Below, piece after piece: positions 35,706 through 45,627 of a DNA stretch of 50,629 nt. Below the pieces are notes generated by a model. It saw only the letters and a list, made by a program, of their open reading frames with translations, made no database searches and was not told where the DNA came from. Origin of the DNA: Snodgrassella communis (GTDB taxonomy: Bacteria > Pseudomonadota > Gammaproteobacteria > Burkholderiales > Neisseriaceae); assembly GCF_914768045.1 (NCBI RefSeq), contig NZ_CAJZCD010000011.1, positions 1 through 50,629 of the forward strand, in the 5' to 3' direction. The first letter of the stretch is position 1. Each line of letters opens with the position of its first letter. A program made the translations under genes and the position numbers.

Positions 35706-36614
35706 CTGTACAGATTTAAAACTGAGCAAATGCTGGCGGGTGGCCAGCCATGCACCCAGCATACCCAATCCACAGACCACTAGTAAGATGGCCAGCACTT
35801 CCCAGAGATTGAAAAAACGCCAGACAACATGTACACCATATGGCTGCAAGATGTCACTGAGTAAGGGCTGAGTCTGGCTATTAAGCCAGTAACACAATCC
35901 GATACTGATGGCTGCGGCCAACAGGCTTTGCCAGATGGCCAGATACAGAAATGGCCGCCGGATAAAAGACGCTGGAGCTCCTAATAATTTAGTAATTTCG
36001 ATTTCTTCGCGGTGACTGAGAATCTGCAAACGAATAGTGTTATAGGCTACCAGTGCAAACGCCAGCCCCAGTGTAATGGCCAGAAACCACAACAGCTGAT
36101 GGACAAACCGATTCATCTGATACAGGGTTTGCATCCATTCAGCGTCCATTTTTACACTCTCTACCATAGGTAGCTGTGCCAGCTGTGCCTGTAATGCAGC
36201 GACTTCCTCTGGCGTATCCACTTGCGGAGTAACAGTAAATGCATCTGGTAAAGGGTTGCTGTCAAGCATTGAAATCAAGTCCTGATTACCCATACTGTGC
36301 TGTAACTCTTCCAGCCCCTGCTGCTTACTCACAAACACTACTTTTTCCAGCTGTTTATTGTCCTGTAAGGCTTTTTTTACAGTCTGATTATCACTGTCCT
36401 TAGCATCAATCTGCATATACAGCGTCATGGTTGGGACTTCATTCATCTGTCCCAGTAGTTGCTGCCCACTTTGTACCCCAAGGTACAAAGCCAGCGGTAA
36501 AGTCATGGCAATCGCCAGCATGAGTAAAATCAGCATGGTTGCAACCGGCTGACGCAGCAACTGGCGTAATGCTTTACAACCAGCCTCTTTATGCAGTGAG
36601 ATAAACTGATTCAT
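35703..36614 (-). CDS. ftsX: Cell division protein FtsX
   Basis: Membrane subunit of the FtsEX complex, which couples ATP hydrolysis to activation of cell-wall amidases at the septum. The 303-residue protein has the first membrane helix near residues 26-48 (TMLILLMLAIAMTLPLAL), a periplasmic domain (about 50-160) and three more helices after residue 165. The intervening sequence EEIEITKLLGAPASFIRRPF is the conserved coupling region contacting FtsE. It overlaps ftsE by four bases (ATGA). Confidence 0.95.
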   Translation of the reverse strand: MNQFISLHKEAGCKALRQLLRQPVATMLILLMLAIAMTLPLALYLGVQSGQQLLGQMNEVPTMTLYMQIDAKDSDNQTVKKALQDNKQLEKVVFVSKQQGLEELQHSMGNQDLISMLDSNPLPDAFTVTPQVDTPEEVAALQAQLAQLPMVESVKMDAEWMQTLYQMNRFVHQLLWFLAITLGLAFALVAYNTIRLQILSHREEIEITKLLGAPASFIRRPFLYLAIWQSLLAAAISIGLCYWLNSQTQPLLSDILQPYGVHVVWRFFNLWEVLAILLVVCGLGMLGAWLATRQHLLSFKSVQ

Positions 36615-37264
36615 GCGTATAACCTGCCTTCCTGCAAGCGGATAATACGGTGTCCATAATCAGCCATTAATGTTTCATCATGTGCTGCTACCATCACCGT
36701 AGTGCCGGCCTCATGAAATGTTTTGAACAGCTCCATAATATCCAGTGCATAGGCTCTGTCCAGATTGGCCGATGGTTCATCAGCGATCAGCAAACTGGGC
36801 TGGTGTACAACAGCACGTGCAATACACAGCCGCTGCTGCTCACCACCGGACAGCGTAACTGGATCCGCCAGCTCGCGCCCGCTCAGCCCAACTTTTTCGA
36901 TTGCCACCCGAGCCCTGCGCTCTGCCTGTTTACGCTCATAGCCGGTAATACGCAACGGTAACATTACATTCTGCAATACATTGCGGTCAAACAACAATTT
37001 ATGATCCTGAAACACAATACCGATATGCTGGCGCAAATAACCAAGCTGGTTGTCATTCAGACGTCCTAAGTCCTGATTATTCAGCCACACTTTTCCCTTG
37101 GTTGGTTTAACAATACCGCTAATCAGCTTAAGAATGGTTGACTTACCTGCTCCAGAATGGCCGGCAATAAAAATCATCTCACCTTTGTTGATAGAAAAAC
37201 TGAGGTTTTTCAGTGCAGTAAAACCGCCCGGATACGTTTTTGAAACCTGCTCAAAACGAATCAT
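36611..37264 (-). CDS. ftsE: Cell division ATP-binding protein FtsE
   Basis: ABC-type ATPase partner of FtsX. The 217-residue protein has Walker A GHSGAGKST, the signature LSGGEQQRLCIARA, Walker B LLIADEPSANLD, and the H-loop AAHD. ATG at 37264 (MIRFEQVSKTYPGG) matches the family. The 12-codon upstream extension has no support. Its overlap with ftsX implies translational coupling. Confidence 0.96.
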   Translation of the reverse strand: MIRFEQVSKTYPGGFTALKNLSFSINKGEMIFIAGHSGAGKSTILKLISGIVKPTKGKVWLNNQDLGRLNDNQLGYLRQHIGIVFQDHKLLFDRNVLQNVMLPLRITGYERKQAERRARVAIEKVGLSGRELADPVTLSGGEQQRLCIARAVVHQPSLLIADEPSANLDRAYALDIMELFKTFHEAGTTVMVAAHDETLMADYGHRIIRLQEGRLYA

Positions 37265-37401
37265 CTGTATATGTCCGTTTGTTATATGAATATTGGTCAA
37301 TTATACCGCAGCATACGACCAAAAAAAGCATACGCCTGTTCAGTATTGCCAGTTCGCGGTATGCTACTCTATTCTATCTGTACATACACAAGGAAACTGC
37401 A

Positions 37402-37665
37402 ATGCAACCGATTACCATATATACCACAGGTGTATGCCCTTATTGCCAGATGGCCAAAGCATTACTCAAGCAGAAAGGTGTAACCGATACCGATATCAAT
37501 GAAATCCGCATTGATACCGACCCACAAACCCGTGAACAGATGATGCAGCGTACTGGCCGTCGCACTGTACCGCAGATTTATATTGGTGAAGTACACGTTG
37601 GCGGCTTTGACGATTTGAATGCATTGAACCAAGCAGGTAAACTAGACGCACTGCTGGCAGGCTAA
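37402..37665 (+). CDS. grxC: Glutaredoxin, GrxC type
   Basis: Small glutathione-dependent disulfide reductase, 87 residues. The active site is CPYC in [38 protein letters not shown] carries the cis-Pro and glutathione-binding GGFDD. The start at 37402 has an AAGGA site. Longer frames upstream lack a matching domain. It precedes secB by 85 bases on the same strand, as in many proteobacteria. Confidence 0.94.
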   Translation: MQPITIYTTGVCPYCQMAKALLKQKGVTDTDINEIRIDTDPQTREQMMQRTGRRTVPQIYIGEVHVGGFDDLNALNQAGKLDALLAG

Positions 37666-37750
37666 ACACGAACTATTTTTTTCTCATTCGTCCAGCATTG
37701 CTGGATTAATCTGCAGCATTAACCTTTATTCCATTGTTGAAAGAAAAAGC

Positions 37751-38215
37751 ATGAGCAAAAAAGAAGAAGCAACAGAACAAACTACACAACAACCGGTATT
37801 CAGCATTGAAAAAGTTTACCTGAAAGATTTGTCACTAGAAGTACCACATGCACCACAAATCTTTCTGGAAAATGGCGAGCCACAAATCGAAATGCGCGTA
37901 ACTTCTGCCGCTGAAAAACTGGAAGACGAATTTTATAATGTAACCGTAACTGTAACCGTTACGGCCAAAATGACCGAAGAACGTGTTCTATTCCTGAACG
38001 AAGTAGCACAAAGCGGTATTTTCCGTATCGCCAATATTCCTGAAGATGACGTGGAAATGTTGCTGGCTGTGGCTGCACCAAACATTCTGTTCCCATACGC
38101 ACGTGAAACCGTATCCAATACCATTACCCGCTCTGGCTTCCCACCTGTCATGCTGGCTCCGATCAACTTCGAAGCAATGTATCAGGCTGAACAGGCTAAC
38201 GCAGGTAACGCCTGA
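37751..38215 (+). CDS. secB: Protein-export chaperone SecB
   Basis: Cytoplasmic tetrameric chaperone that keeps exported precursors unfolded and hands them to SecA. The 154-residue protein has an N-terminal disordered tail ([11 protein letters not shown]), then [55 protein letters not shown] and the C-terminal [11 protein letters not shown], all typical. It supports export of the outer-membrane proteins coded elsewhere in the window. Confidence 0.97.
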   Translation: MSKKEEATEQTTQQPVFSIEKVYLKDLSLEVPHAPQIFLENGEPQIEMRVTSAAEKLEDEFYNVTVTVTVTAKMTEERVLFLNEVAQSGIFRIANIPEDDVEMLLAVAAPNILFPYARETVSNTITRSGFPPVMLAPINFEAMYQAEQANAGNA

Positions 38216-38224
38216 TTGTAGATA

Positions 38225-38276
38225 AAAAAACTGCTTTATCCCAGTGCAGCAAACACTGTGGATAAAGCAGTTTTTT
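38225..38276. terminator. Bidirectional terminator between secB and the MFS gene
   Basis: A 17-base-pair outer stem (AAAAAACTGCTTTATCC / GGATAAAGCAGTTTTTT) with an inner CAGTG / CACTG stem and one bulged base. T6 or A6 tracts occur on both ends, serving both converging genes. Confidence 0.9.
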
Positions 38277-38291
38277 GTGGCGGCTACTGCA

Positions 38292-39587
38292 TCAGCGCTG
38301 ATAACGGCACTGAAATACACAAGCAGTCAGCAACCCCAGTACACATAAAGGCAAAATATAATACATGCCGCCAATCGGACTAAAGCTGCTTAGCCATTGC
38401 ACCAGAGGCAGTGTTAAAGCGCCAACGACCGCATAAGCCACATTATAGGAAAAAGAAATACCCGTAAAGCGAATAGCTGGCGGAAACATCCTGATCATAG
38501 CCGCAGAAACAATACCGGCCACACCAGTAGCCAGCCCCAGCAGCATATACAGAGCAAAAATCATACCCTCACCGTACTGCCCCAGAGCCGGATAAAATAC
38601 CGCAGCCATCAAAGCAGTAAACGCAATCCCGCCAATCAGTATCCGCCCCGTACCTATACGGTCGGCAAGTAAACCATACGTCACACAGCCAAGCATTTGC
38701 ATCACAATAGCCATACTCTGCATTTCAAATGCCTGAGTACTGGAAAAACCAAAGCTGCCGGTTAATAATTGCGGCATGGCCAGCAGAATCACCATCACAC
38801 AGCCTGTTAGAAACCAAGTGAGCAGCATACCAATCACAACAGCACTTTTATGCTGTTTAATCAGCATTTTAACCGGCATCTCCGTTGCTAACTCCTTACG
38901 TTGCTGCATGGCCTTGAAAACCGGTGTTTCACGCAGATAACTGCGTAAATACAAAGTCAGCAAGCCAAACAAACCGCCCAGAATAAAGGGAATACGCCAT
39001 GCACCCTCCAGAATCTCAGCATTACTGAAATGTTTTGCCATCACCTGCGCAATCAGTGAGCCGAGTAAAATGCCCAGCGACAGACCTGCGGTGAGAAAGC
39101 CATTGGCCATACCCACATGTTTTTCAGGCACATGTTCGGATACAAAAGTCCATGCTGCCGGAATTTCGCCACCAATCGCCACGCCCTGTATCATGCGTAA
39201 TAGCAACAACAATATTGGTGCAGCATAGCCGATAGTAGCAAAAGTAGGCATCAGCCCCAGAAACAGCGTCGGCAGCGCCATCATCATAATAGACAATGCA
39301 AACAACCGTTTACGACCAAGCAGATCACCAAAATGTGCCATCACAATGCCACCCAGCGGGCGGAATAGATAGCCAGCAGCAAAAATACCATAGGTATTGA
39401 GCATTGCCCAGAACGGATTTAACCCAGCCGGAAAAAACAGTTCAGACAGTACCTTGGCATAAAAAACATAAATCACAAAATCATAAAACTCCAGCGCGCC
39501 ACCAAAGGATGACAGCATAAAAGTACGCACATCTTCCCGTGTCAGCAGCTTTCTATCGGCTGCAAGCTCTGCATTCTGGCTCTTCAT
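38292..39587 (-). CDS. MFS transporter, metabolite:H+ symporter (ProP-like) family
   Basis: A 431-residue protein with twelve probable membrane helices. The N-terminus carries the family's FGGALEFYDFVIYVFYAKVLSE motif. The cytoplasmic loop has FGDLLGRKRLFALS, and GVAIGGEIPAAWTFVSEH lies before the sixth helix, both typical of this MFS group for osmolytes, dicarboxylates and other organic acids. The substrate cannot be told. It is convergent to secB and divergent from the sulfate-binding gene. Confidence 0.88.
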   Translation of the reverse strand: MKSQNAELAADRKLLTREDVRTFMLSSFGGALEFYDFVIYVFYAKVLSELFFPAGLNPFWAMLNTYGIFAAGYLFRPLGGIVMAHFGDLLGRKRLFALSIMMMALPTLFLGLMPTFATIGYAAPILLLLLRMIQGVAIGGEIPAAWTFVSEHVPEKHVGMANGFLTAGLSLGILLGSLIAQVMAKHFSNAEILEGAWRIPFILGGLFGLLTLYLRSYLRETPVFKAMQQRKELATEMPVKMLIKQHKSAVVIGMLLTWFLTGCVMVILLAMPQLLTGSFGFSSTQAFEMQSMAIVMQMLGCVTYGLLADRIGTGRILIGGIAFTALMAAVFYPALGQYGEGMIFALYMLLGLATGVAGIVSAAMIRMFPPAIRFTGISFSYNVAYAVVGALTLPLVQWLSSFSPIGGMYYILPLCVLGLLTACVFQCRYQR

Positions 39588-39791
39588 GTAACTTTCTCAA
39601 TCAAACAGATTAAAATCAAAAGCGGTTTATAACAGCCCCGGCGAACTTTTTCAAATCCACCGCACCTGCACTTGGATATCCAGCCAAAACAGCACCTAGT
39701 TTTTAGTTATAAAGAAACAAAAAAACAGTATTTCCATCCTCACACCAGCATTGCTACATTAAAACATTCGTCTACAAACAAAAAAACTGGT

Positions 39792-40808
39792 ATGAACATA
39801 TTTCGGTACCATCGCCTGTTACTGACAATATTGGCAGGCTTAGCAGCATGTGATAGCAATCATAATAAAACAACCCTGCTCAATGCTTCTTACGATGCCA
39901 CACGCGAGCTATACCAACACTACAATACAGATTTTCAGCACTACTGGTATCAGCAAACCGGACAGAAAATTCATATTCGCCAGTCCAATGGTGGTTCCGG
40001 CAAACAAGCTATTGCCGTGCAAAACGGCCTGAAAGCTGATGTTGTAACACTGGCACTGGCCGGCGACATCCATGCCCTGAATCATGGCAAAAAAGCATTA
40101 CTGCAACCGAACTGGCAACAGCGTTTACCCCATAATAGCACCCCCTATACCTCTACCATCGTCTTTCTGGTGCGCAAAGGTAACCCCAAAAACATCCATG
40201 ATTGGGGAGACCTGATTCAGAACAATATCCAGATCATTACCGCCAATCCAAAAACATCAGGCGGAGCGCGCTGGAATTTTCTGGCTGCATGGGCTTGGGC
40301 CAGACACCAGCCCGACGGTAACGATACCAGTGCTCAGGCATTTTTGCGCACCCTGCTCCAGCACGTACCCATGATGGATACCGGCGCGCGTGCCGCAACC
40401 ATTACCTTTACTCATCGCCAGCTGGGTGATGTATTACTGACATGGGAAAATGAAGCCAGACTGGCACTCAAACAGGCGCCAGACGAATTTGAAATCATTA
40501 CTCCATCCTTGTCTATTCTGTGCGAACCTCCGGTAGCAGTAGTTGATAGCAATATGACCACCCCCAACAAGCGCAGACTGGCCAATGCCTATCTGCAACA
40601 CTTATACAGTGACAGCGCACAACGACTGATTGCGCAAAGCTATTTCCGGCCGGTTAATCCCAAAATCTTGGCCGAATACCGCCATCAGTTTCCCAGTCTG
40701 CAACTGGTTAGCATTGATAAAGAATTTGGTGGGTGGACAGCAGCTCAACAACGTTTTTTCAGTGATGGCGGCATATTTGACCAGCTCTATGCCAGCCCGA
40801 AGCCATAA
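39792..40808 (+). CDS. Sulfate/thiosulfate ABC transporter substrate-binding lipoprotein
   Basis: A 338-residue periplasmic binding protein anchored as a lipoprotein (signal LLLTILAGLAAC, Cys21). It has the sulfate-binding family segments SNGGSGKQAIAVQNGLKADV and LALAGDIHAL, then ITANPKTSGGARWNFLAAWA, and EFEIITPSLSILCEPPVAVV. The likely start is ATG 39792; the frame is open upstream to 39672 without a signal sequence. It lies alone: no cysT, cysW or cysA permease or ATPase is adjacent. It is convergent with cysI. Confidence 0.88.
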   Translation: MNIFRYHRLLLTILAGLAACDSNHNKTTLLNASYDATRELYQHYNTDFQHYWYQQTGQKIHIRQSNGGSGKQAIAVQNGLKADVVTLALAGDIHALNHGKKALLQPNWQQRLPHNSTPYTSTIVFLVRKGNPKNIHDWGDLIQNNIQIITANPKTSGGARWNFLAAWAWARHQPDGNDTSAQAFLRTLLQHVPMMDTGARAATITFTHRQLGDVLLTWENEARLALKQAPDEFEIITPSLSILCEPPVAVVDSNMTTPNKRRLANAYLQHLYSDSAQRLIAQSYFRPVNPKILAEYRHQFPSLQLVSIDKEFGGWTAAQQRFFSDGGIFDQLYASPKP

Positions 40809-40828
40809 ATTAAAAATATCAATATTAA

Positions 40829-40865
40829 AATGGTCTGAATCAGCCATTTAGCTATCCAGACCATT
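40829..40865. terminator. Bidirectional terminator between the sulfate-binding gene and cysI
   Basis: Stem AATGGTCTG / CAGACCATT with a long loop, flanked by A/T tracts. It lies 21 bases after the sulfate-binding gene and 40 bases after the stop of cysI. Confidence 0.65.
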
Positions 40866-40904
40866 TACTTCGAACCCAGTAACACAATTCCCCAGCCTAA
40901 TTCC

Positions 40905-42674
40905 TCATACAGACACCTTGTCTGCATCCCAGAAATCAACAGCAGCATCCAGCACCGGTTTGACAATACCGACACGAATGGCAAAATCACCAAAAGCTTC
41001 AGCAGAATTACGTTCCTGTGCCCAGCGTGCAATCCACTGCTGCAAGATAACCAGCACCTCATCAACCGTAATATTCTCACGGAACAGACGAGGAATACGC
41101 GTACCGGCACGATTACCACCGACATACAGATTGTAGCGGCCGATTGCCTTACCAATCAGCCCAATTTCAGCCAGTAATGCACGGCCACAATTATTCGGAC
41201 AGCCTGTAACACGCAGGATAATATGCTCCTGCGCCAGACCATATTGCGCCATTAACATATCAACCTGATCAATAAAGCCAGACAAAAAACGTTCAGATTC
41301 AGCCATCGCCAGCGGACAGGTTGGAAAAGCAACACAGGCCATACTGTTTTTGCGCTGCTCCGTAATCCCATCATCAATCAGCCTGAATTTCCGCGCAACC
41401 CGTTCAATTTCATCCCTATCTTCAGGCAGAACACCAGCCACAATCACATTCTGATTGGCAGTCAGCCGGAAATCACCCTTATGAATTCTGGCCAGCTCAC
41501 GCATACCTGTTTTCAGCGGCCGATCCGGATAATCAAGCAAACGCCCATTCTCAATAAACAAAGTCAGATGCCAGCAGCCATCTTCACCGTGTACCCAGCC
41601 AATGCGATCACCGCGTTCAGATAATTCATAAGCACGGCTGGCTGCGAATTTAAAGCCCTGCCGCCGCTCAACCTCCTCCTTAAATACATCTACCCCCACA
41701 CGCTGCAAAGTATAACGTGTGCGCGCATTCTTGCGATCACTACGGTTACCCCAGTCACGCTGCGTTGTCACCACCGCCTCAGCACAGCGCAGTACCTGCT
41801 CTGCCGGAATAAAACCAAAATCCTTGGCTGTATTAGGAAACGTACGCTGATTACCATGATCGATAGACAAACCACCACCCACCAGCACATTAAAGCCAAC
41901 CAGTCGGCCGGCTTCGCCAATGGCTACAAAATTCAAATCATTGGCGTGTAAGTCCACATCATTCAGCGGCGGAATAACCAGCGCAGTTTTAAATTTGCGT
42001 GGTAAGTAAGTCTTGCCATTAATCGGTTCTACCGCATCATCACTGGCCCCCTCCGACAAAGGTGCAGCCTGTTCCGAGCTGAGCACCTTTTCCCCGTCCA
42101 GCCAGATATCAGCATAAGCATGTGTCCGTGGCAATAAATGCTCAGAAATCCTGCATGCCCATTCATAAGCCTCCCGATGCAGACTGCTTTCAACCGGATT
42201 ACTGGTACACAAAACATTACGGTTAATATCACCAGCCGTAGCAATCGAATCCAGCCCCAGCTGATGCAGCCACTGATGCATCGGCTTGATATCGTGTTTC
42301 AGCACCCCGTGAAATTGAAAAGTCTGACGCGTAGTCAGGCGAATACTGCCATACAGCGTATGTGCAGTAGCAAATTCATCAATCCCCAGCCACTGTTTCG
42401 GCGTAATAATTCCGCCGGGCAGGCGACAACGCATCATCACATTTTTCAACGGCTCCAGCTTAGCAGCCTGTCGCTGCGCACGTACATCACGGTCATCCTG
42501 CTCATACATGCCATGAAAGCGAATCAGCTGGAAATCATCACCATTAAACCCACCGGTAATTCCATCATCTAAATCAGCAGCAATCTCACCATACAAATAA
42601 TTACTTTCACCTTTCAGGCGCTCATTGTCAGACAATGGCGCATCAGGCATTCTGGCACGTGGGTCATTATTCAT
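40905..42674 (-). CDS. cysI: Sulfite reductase hemoprotein subunit CysI
   Basis: Assimilatory sulfite reductase beta subunit, reducing sulfite to sulfide with six electrons on a siroheme-[4Fe-4S] centre. The 589-residue protein has [17 protein letters not shown] and [16 protein letters not shown] for substrate, and the four Cys of the cluster in [17 protein letters not shown] and [18 protein letters not shown]. It resembles E. coli CysI (570 residues). No cysJ flavoprotein is in the window. The nearby sulfate-binding protein supports a sulfur-assimilation role. Confidence 0.96.
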   Translation of the reverse strand: MNNDPRARMPDAPLSDNERLKGESNYLYGEIAADLDDGITGGFNGDDFQLIRFHGMYEQDDRDVRAQRQAAKLEPLKNVMMRCRLPGGIITPKQWLGIDEFATAHTLYGSIRLTTRQTFQFHGVLKHDIKPMHQWLHQLGLDSIATAGDINRNVLCTSNPVESSLHREAYEWACRISEHLLPRTHAYADIWLDGEKVLSSEQAAPLSEGASDDAVEPINGKTYLPRKFKTALVIPPLNDVDLHANDLNFVAIGEAGRLVGFNVLVGGGLSIDHGNQRTFPNTAKDFGFIPAEQVLRCAEAVVTTQRDWGNRSDRKNARTRYTLQRVGVDVFKEEVERRQGFKFAASRAYELSERGDRIGWVHGEDGCWHLTLFIENGRLLDYPDRPLKTGMRELARIHKGDFRLTANQNVIVAGVLPEDRDEIERVARKFRLIDDGITEQRKNSMACVAFPTCPLAMAESERFLSGFIDQVDMLMAQYGLAQEHIILRVTGCPNNCGRALLAEIGLIGKAIGRYNLYVGGNRAGTRIPRLFRENITVDEVLVILQQWIARWAQERNSAEAFGDFAIRVGIVKPVLDAAVDFWDADKVSV

Positions 42675-42838
42675 CTACAGTATTCCTTAATATGGCATCT
42701 TGTTATAATTCATTCAAAACATTGTATAATTAATCAGCAAATAGCCAAAAGAATACCGAGTTGTAATCAAAGAGATTTTAGTTATATCACCCGCAGCCAT
42801 AACACATCGGCTGCATTCACCCAGCGCAGGAAACATAT

Positions 42839-43048
42839 ATGCAACGTGGCATTTACCAGCATTACAAAGGCAAGCTGTATCAGGTTATCGGAACGGCACG
42901 CCATAGCGAAACCGAAGAAGAACTGGTTATCTACCAGTGTCTGTATGGTGATTACTCAACATGGGTACGCCCCAAAAGCATGTTTATCGAAACCATAACA
43001 CTCAATGGCCAGACCCTGCCAAGATTTGCCCTTCTACAGCCGCTGTAG
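42839..43048 (+). CDS. DUF1653-domain protein
   Basis: A 69-residue protein matching the DUF1653 pattern: [29 protein letters not shown], and [11 protein letters not shown]. The ATG has AGGA nine bases upstream. The family is common in proteobacteria, small and beta-rich, with no known function. It stands alone, divergent from cysI. Confidence 0.85.
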   Translation: MQRGIYQHYKGKLYQVIGTARHSETEEELVIYQCLYGDYSTWVRPKSMFIETITLNGQTLPRFALLQPL

Positions 43049-43745
43049 CCTGATACGTACTCCCTGCCGGGTTTATTATCACAACCATGCCTTACCTGAT
43101 TCATCTACTTTTTTTAGAGTTAAATCGATCTTATCCCTGAAAAATCGTATGCATTAATATTGGCATTTTATTCAGAATAATAACCCGCATAAAAATAAAA
43201 TAGCGCCCTGAAGAAATAATCTTACTGATACTACTTCTGCCCAAAATAACCCTTACTCAATATGCCTTATCAATATGGATTCATACTATCAGCAGGTGGC
43301 ATCACCAATGCTTCACCAGCAGACCTGCTACAACCAGAATATTTTATATTCTACTGATTTTGCCACTTAGCTGTTGCTCCACCACCTATTGAAAATTGCC
43401 ATATTGATCATTGAAACTTGAGCACCCCCGTAAATTAGCCAGAAACTTAGTAATAGTCATTGTGTGGATAACAAATATAGTTATCCCTAAACGCCAGAAA
43501 ATTTAATCAGACTGATAAATATCAACAACCTTAATCAGTATGGATTCTGAATATATAAGCGATCCACTGTAGCTGATTAAAAGTGTTGGATAGACTTTAT
43601 CCTTTTTATACTTATAATTTTTTGGAACAGACTATCCGCAACAATTAATCTTTTCATTTTATCAGTAGAGCAATTATTGTATTCATATAAAAACAATAAT
43701 TAGTACTGCCAGCAAACAACCACCTTCCGGCAAAAGGATAAAAAC
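43049..43745. other. Long intergenic region without a recognisable gene
   Basis: About 700 bases between the DUF1653 gene and the mnmE stop. There is no credible reading frame in either strand. One perfect DnaA-box 9-mer on the minus strand (TTATCCACA, TGTGGATAA at 43462-43470) lies beside a weak GGATAAC / GTTATCC inverted repeat. No tRNA or clear terminator could be placed. Confidence 0.5.
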
Positions 43746-45122
43746 TTACTTACCAATACAGAAGCGGCTGAAAATCACCCCCAGCAGATCATCAGCACTA
43801 AACTCACCAGTAATTTCATTTAATGCATTTTGTGCCAGACGCAAATGTTCTGCAAATAACTCAATCTGATTATCCTGACACATACTGGCATTCACCAGCT
43901 CCTGCTGAGCCTGTTCAAGTGCCTGAATATGCCGTGTTCGTGCCAGAAACAGCCCTTCACTTTCCCCCTGCCAGCCTACCTGCTGCAACAACGCCTGACG
44001 CAGCAACTCAAGACCAGTACCCGTTCTGGCAGACAGAGCAATCACCTGCCCGGCATCTGTAAACGCCTGTAGCAGACCGGTTTCACGTGAAACACTTGCC
44101 GCAGCTTCCCCAGTTAAATCAATCTTATTATGCACCTCAATCTTGCGTAAACCAGCTGGCAACTGCGCCAAAATCGCCGCTGTAGTGGCATTAATACCTT
44201 CACGCCGGTCAACCAGTACCAGCGCCACATCTGCCTGCTGTATCGCCTGCTGACTGCGTTCAATACCAATACGTTCAACCACATCCTCAGTTTCTCGCAA
44301 ACCGGCTGTATCAATAATATGTACCGGTACACCATCCAGCGTAATCTGTTCCCTTACCATATCCCGTGTCGTGCCAGCAATATCAGTAACAATTGCCACA
44401 TCATCACCAGCCAGCGCATTGAGCAGACTCGACTTACCCACATTGGGTGCTCCTACCAGCACCACATTCATACCTTCACGCAACAGCGCGCCCTGTTGTG
44501 CATGCAGCAACACCTTATCCAACTGGCTGCGTAACTGATCCAGCTTGCCGCTGGCATCTGCGGCCTGCAAAAAATCAATATCTTCCTCCGGAAAATCCAA
44601 AGTTGCCTCTACCAGCATCCGCAAAGTAATCAGCTCATCTACCAGCCGGTGAATTTCCTGCGAAAAAGCCCCTTTCAGACTGCGTACCGCCATACGTGCT
44701 GCTGACTGACTAGAAGCATCAATCAAATCTGCCACACTTTCAGCTTGTGCCAGATCCAGCTTATTATTTAAAAAAGCACGTTTAGTGAATTCCCCCGGCT
44801 CAGCCAGCCGTGCACCAAGTTGCAGACAGCGTTGCAATAACATCTGTAATACCACCGGCCCGCCATGTCCCTGTAACTCAATCACATCCTCACCAGTAAA
44901 ACTGGCCGGTGCAGCAAAATACAGCAGCAAACCATTATCAATAGCCGCATTCTGCTCATCAACAAAATCCGTATACATCGCCCTACGTGGTACAGGCGTT
45001 TTGCCACCACTTAATTTTTGTGCCAGAGGCAGTAGATTTTTACCGGATAAACGCACTACCCCCACACCACCGCGCCCAGGCGCGGTTGCAATTGCAACAA
45101 TAGTCGGATTATTCTCCATCAT
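43746..45122 (-). CDS. mnmE: tRNA uridine-5-carboxymethylaminomethyl modification GTPase MnmE
   Basis: Works with MnmG to modify the wobble uridine of several tRNAs. The protein has the N-terminal folate-binding domain ([19 protein letters not shown]), then a GTPase domain with [14 protein letters not shown] (G1) and [10 protein letters not shown] (G3), and the C-terminal CIGK motif carrying the catalytic Cys. Start ATG is 45122 or 45119 (458 or 457 residues), both behind a GGGG ribosome site. Confidence 0.96.
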   Translation of the reverse strand: MMENNPTIVAIATAPGRGGVGVVRLSGKNLLPLAQKLSGGKTPVPRRAMYTDFVDEQNAAIDNGLLLYFAAPASFTGEDVIELQGHGGPVVLQMLLQRCLQLGARLAEPGEFTKRAFLNNKLDLAQAESVADLIDASSQSAARMAVRSLKGAFSQEIHRLVDELITLRMLVEATLDFPEEDIDFLQAADASGKLDQLRSQLDKVLLHAQQGALLREGMNVVLVGAPNVGKSSLLNALAGDDVAIVTDIAGTTRDMVREQITLDGVPVHIIDTAGLRETEDVVERIGIERSQQAIQQADVALVLVDRREGINATTAAILAQLPAGLRKIEVHNKIDLTGEAAASVSRETGLLQAFTDAGQVIALSARTGTGLELLRQALLQQVGWQGESEGLFLARTRHIQALEQAQQELVNASMCQDNQIELFAEHLRLAQNALNEITGEFSADDLLGVIFSRFCIGK

Positions 45123-45143
45123 CAAAACCCCAGCTCATCAAAA

Positions 45144-45174
45144 CAGTTCAGGCAGCCTGAAACAGCTGCCTGAA
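45144..45174 (-). terminator. Terminator of FKBP built from an uptake-sequence-like inverted repeat
   Basis: The stem GTTCAGGCAGC / GCTGCCTGAAC (11 base pairs, eight-base loop) is followed on the minus strand by TGTTTTGATG. The left arm contains AGGCAGCCTGAA on the plus strand and AGGCTGCCTGAA on the minus strand, which match the Kingella- and Simonsiella-type DNA uptake dialects of the Neisseriaceae. Confidence 0.75.
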
Positions 45175-45197
45175 CAAAACCTGCACACAACTGCAAA

Positions 45198-45530
45198 TCA
45201 ATCATCAACCTGCAATAATTCCACATCAAAAATCAGCGTAGCATCAGGCGGAATCACTCCGCCAGCACCACGGCGGCCATAGGCCATATGTGGCGGAATA
45301 GTCAGCTTACGTTTACCGCCAACCTTCATCCCCTCAAAACCTTCATCCCAGCCAGCAATCACCAAACCAGCACCCAAAGTAAATGTGAACGGCTGCTGCC
45401 GGCTAACACTGGAATCAAACACCGTACCATCTTCCAGCATACCAGTATAATGTACCGTAATTTCCTTACCCTTTACAGCTTCCCGGCCACTACCTTGCTG
45501 CAAGTCTTCAATCACCAAATTCATACTCAT
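45198..45530 (-). CDS. FKBP-type peptidyl-prolyl isomerase
   Basis: A 110-residue single-domain FKBP without a signal peptide, so probably cytoplasmic. [60 protein letters not shown] and LIFDVELL are the core FKBP segments, with the Trp and Tyr of the proline-binding pocket present. Start could be ATG 45530 or the second Met (45524). It is followed by a terminator before mnmE. Confidence 0.94.
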   Translation of the reverse strand: MSMNLVIEDLQQGSGREAVKGKEITVHYTGMLEDGTVFDSSVSRQQPFTFTLGAGLVIAGWDEGFEGMKVGGKRKLTIPPHMAYGRRGAGGVIPPDATLIFDVELLQVDD

Positions 45531-45627
45531 ACATCCTTGGCTAACAAATTAGCGTACACTGTAACACAGACACATAACCCATGCATGTTATTGTCTATAA
45601 CAATCATTTCATTTATCAGGAGACAAC

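Noticed and set aside
40865-41155. 96-codon minus frame inside cysI
   Set aside because: Overlaps the conserved C-terminal part of CysI in another frame, with no ribosome site.
43049-43745. Replication origin near mnmE
   Set aside because: Only one DnaA box and no dnaA, rnpA or yidC nearby.
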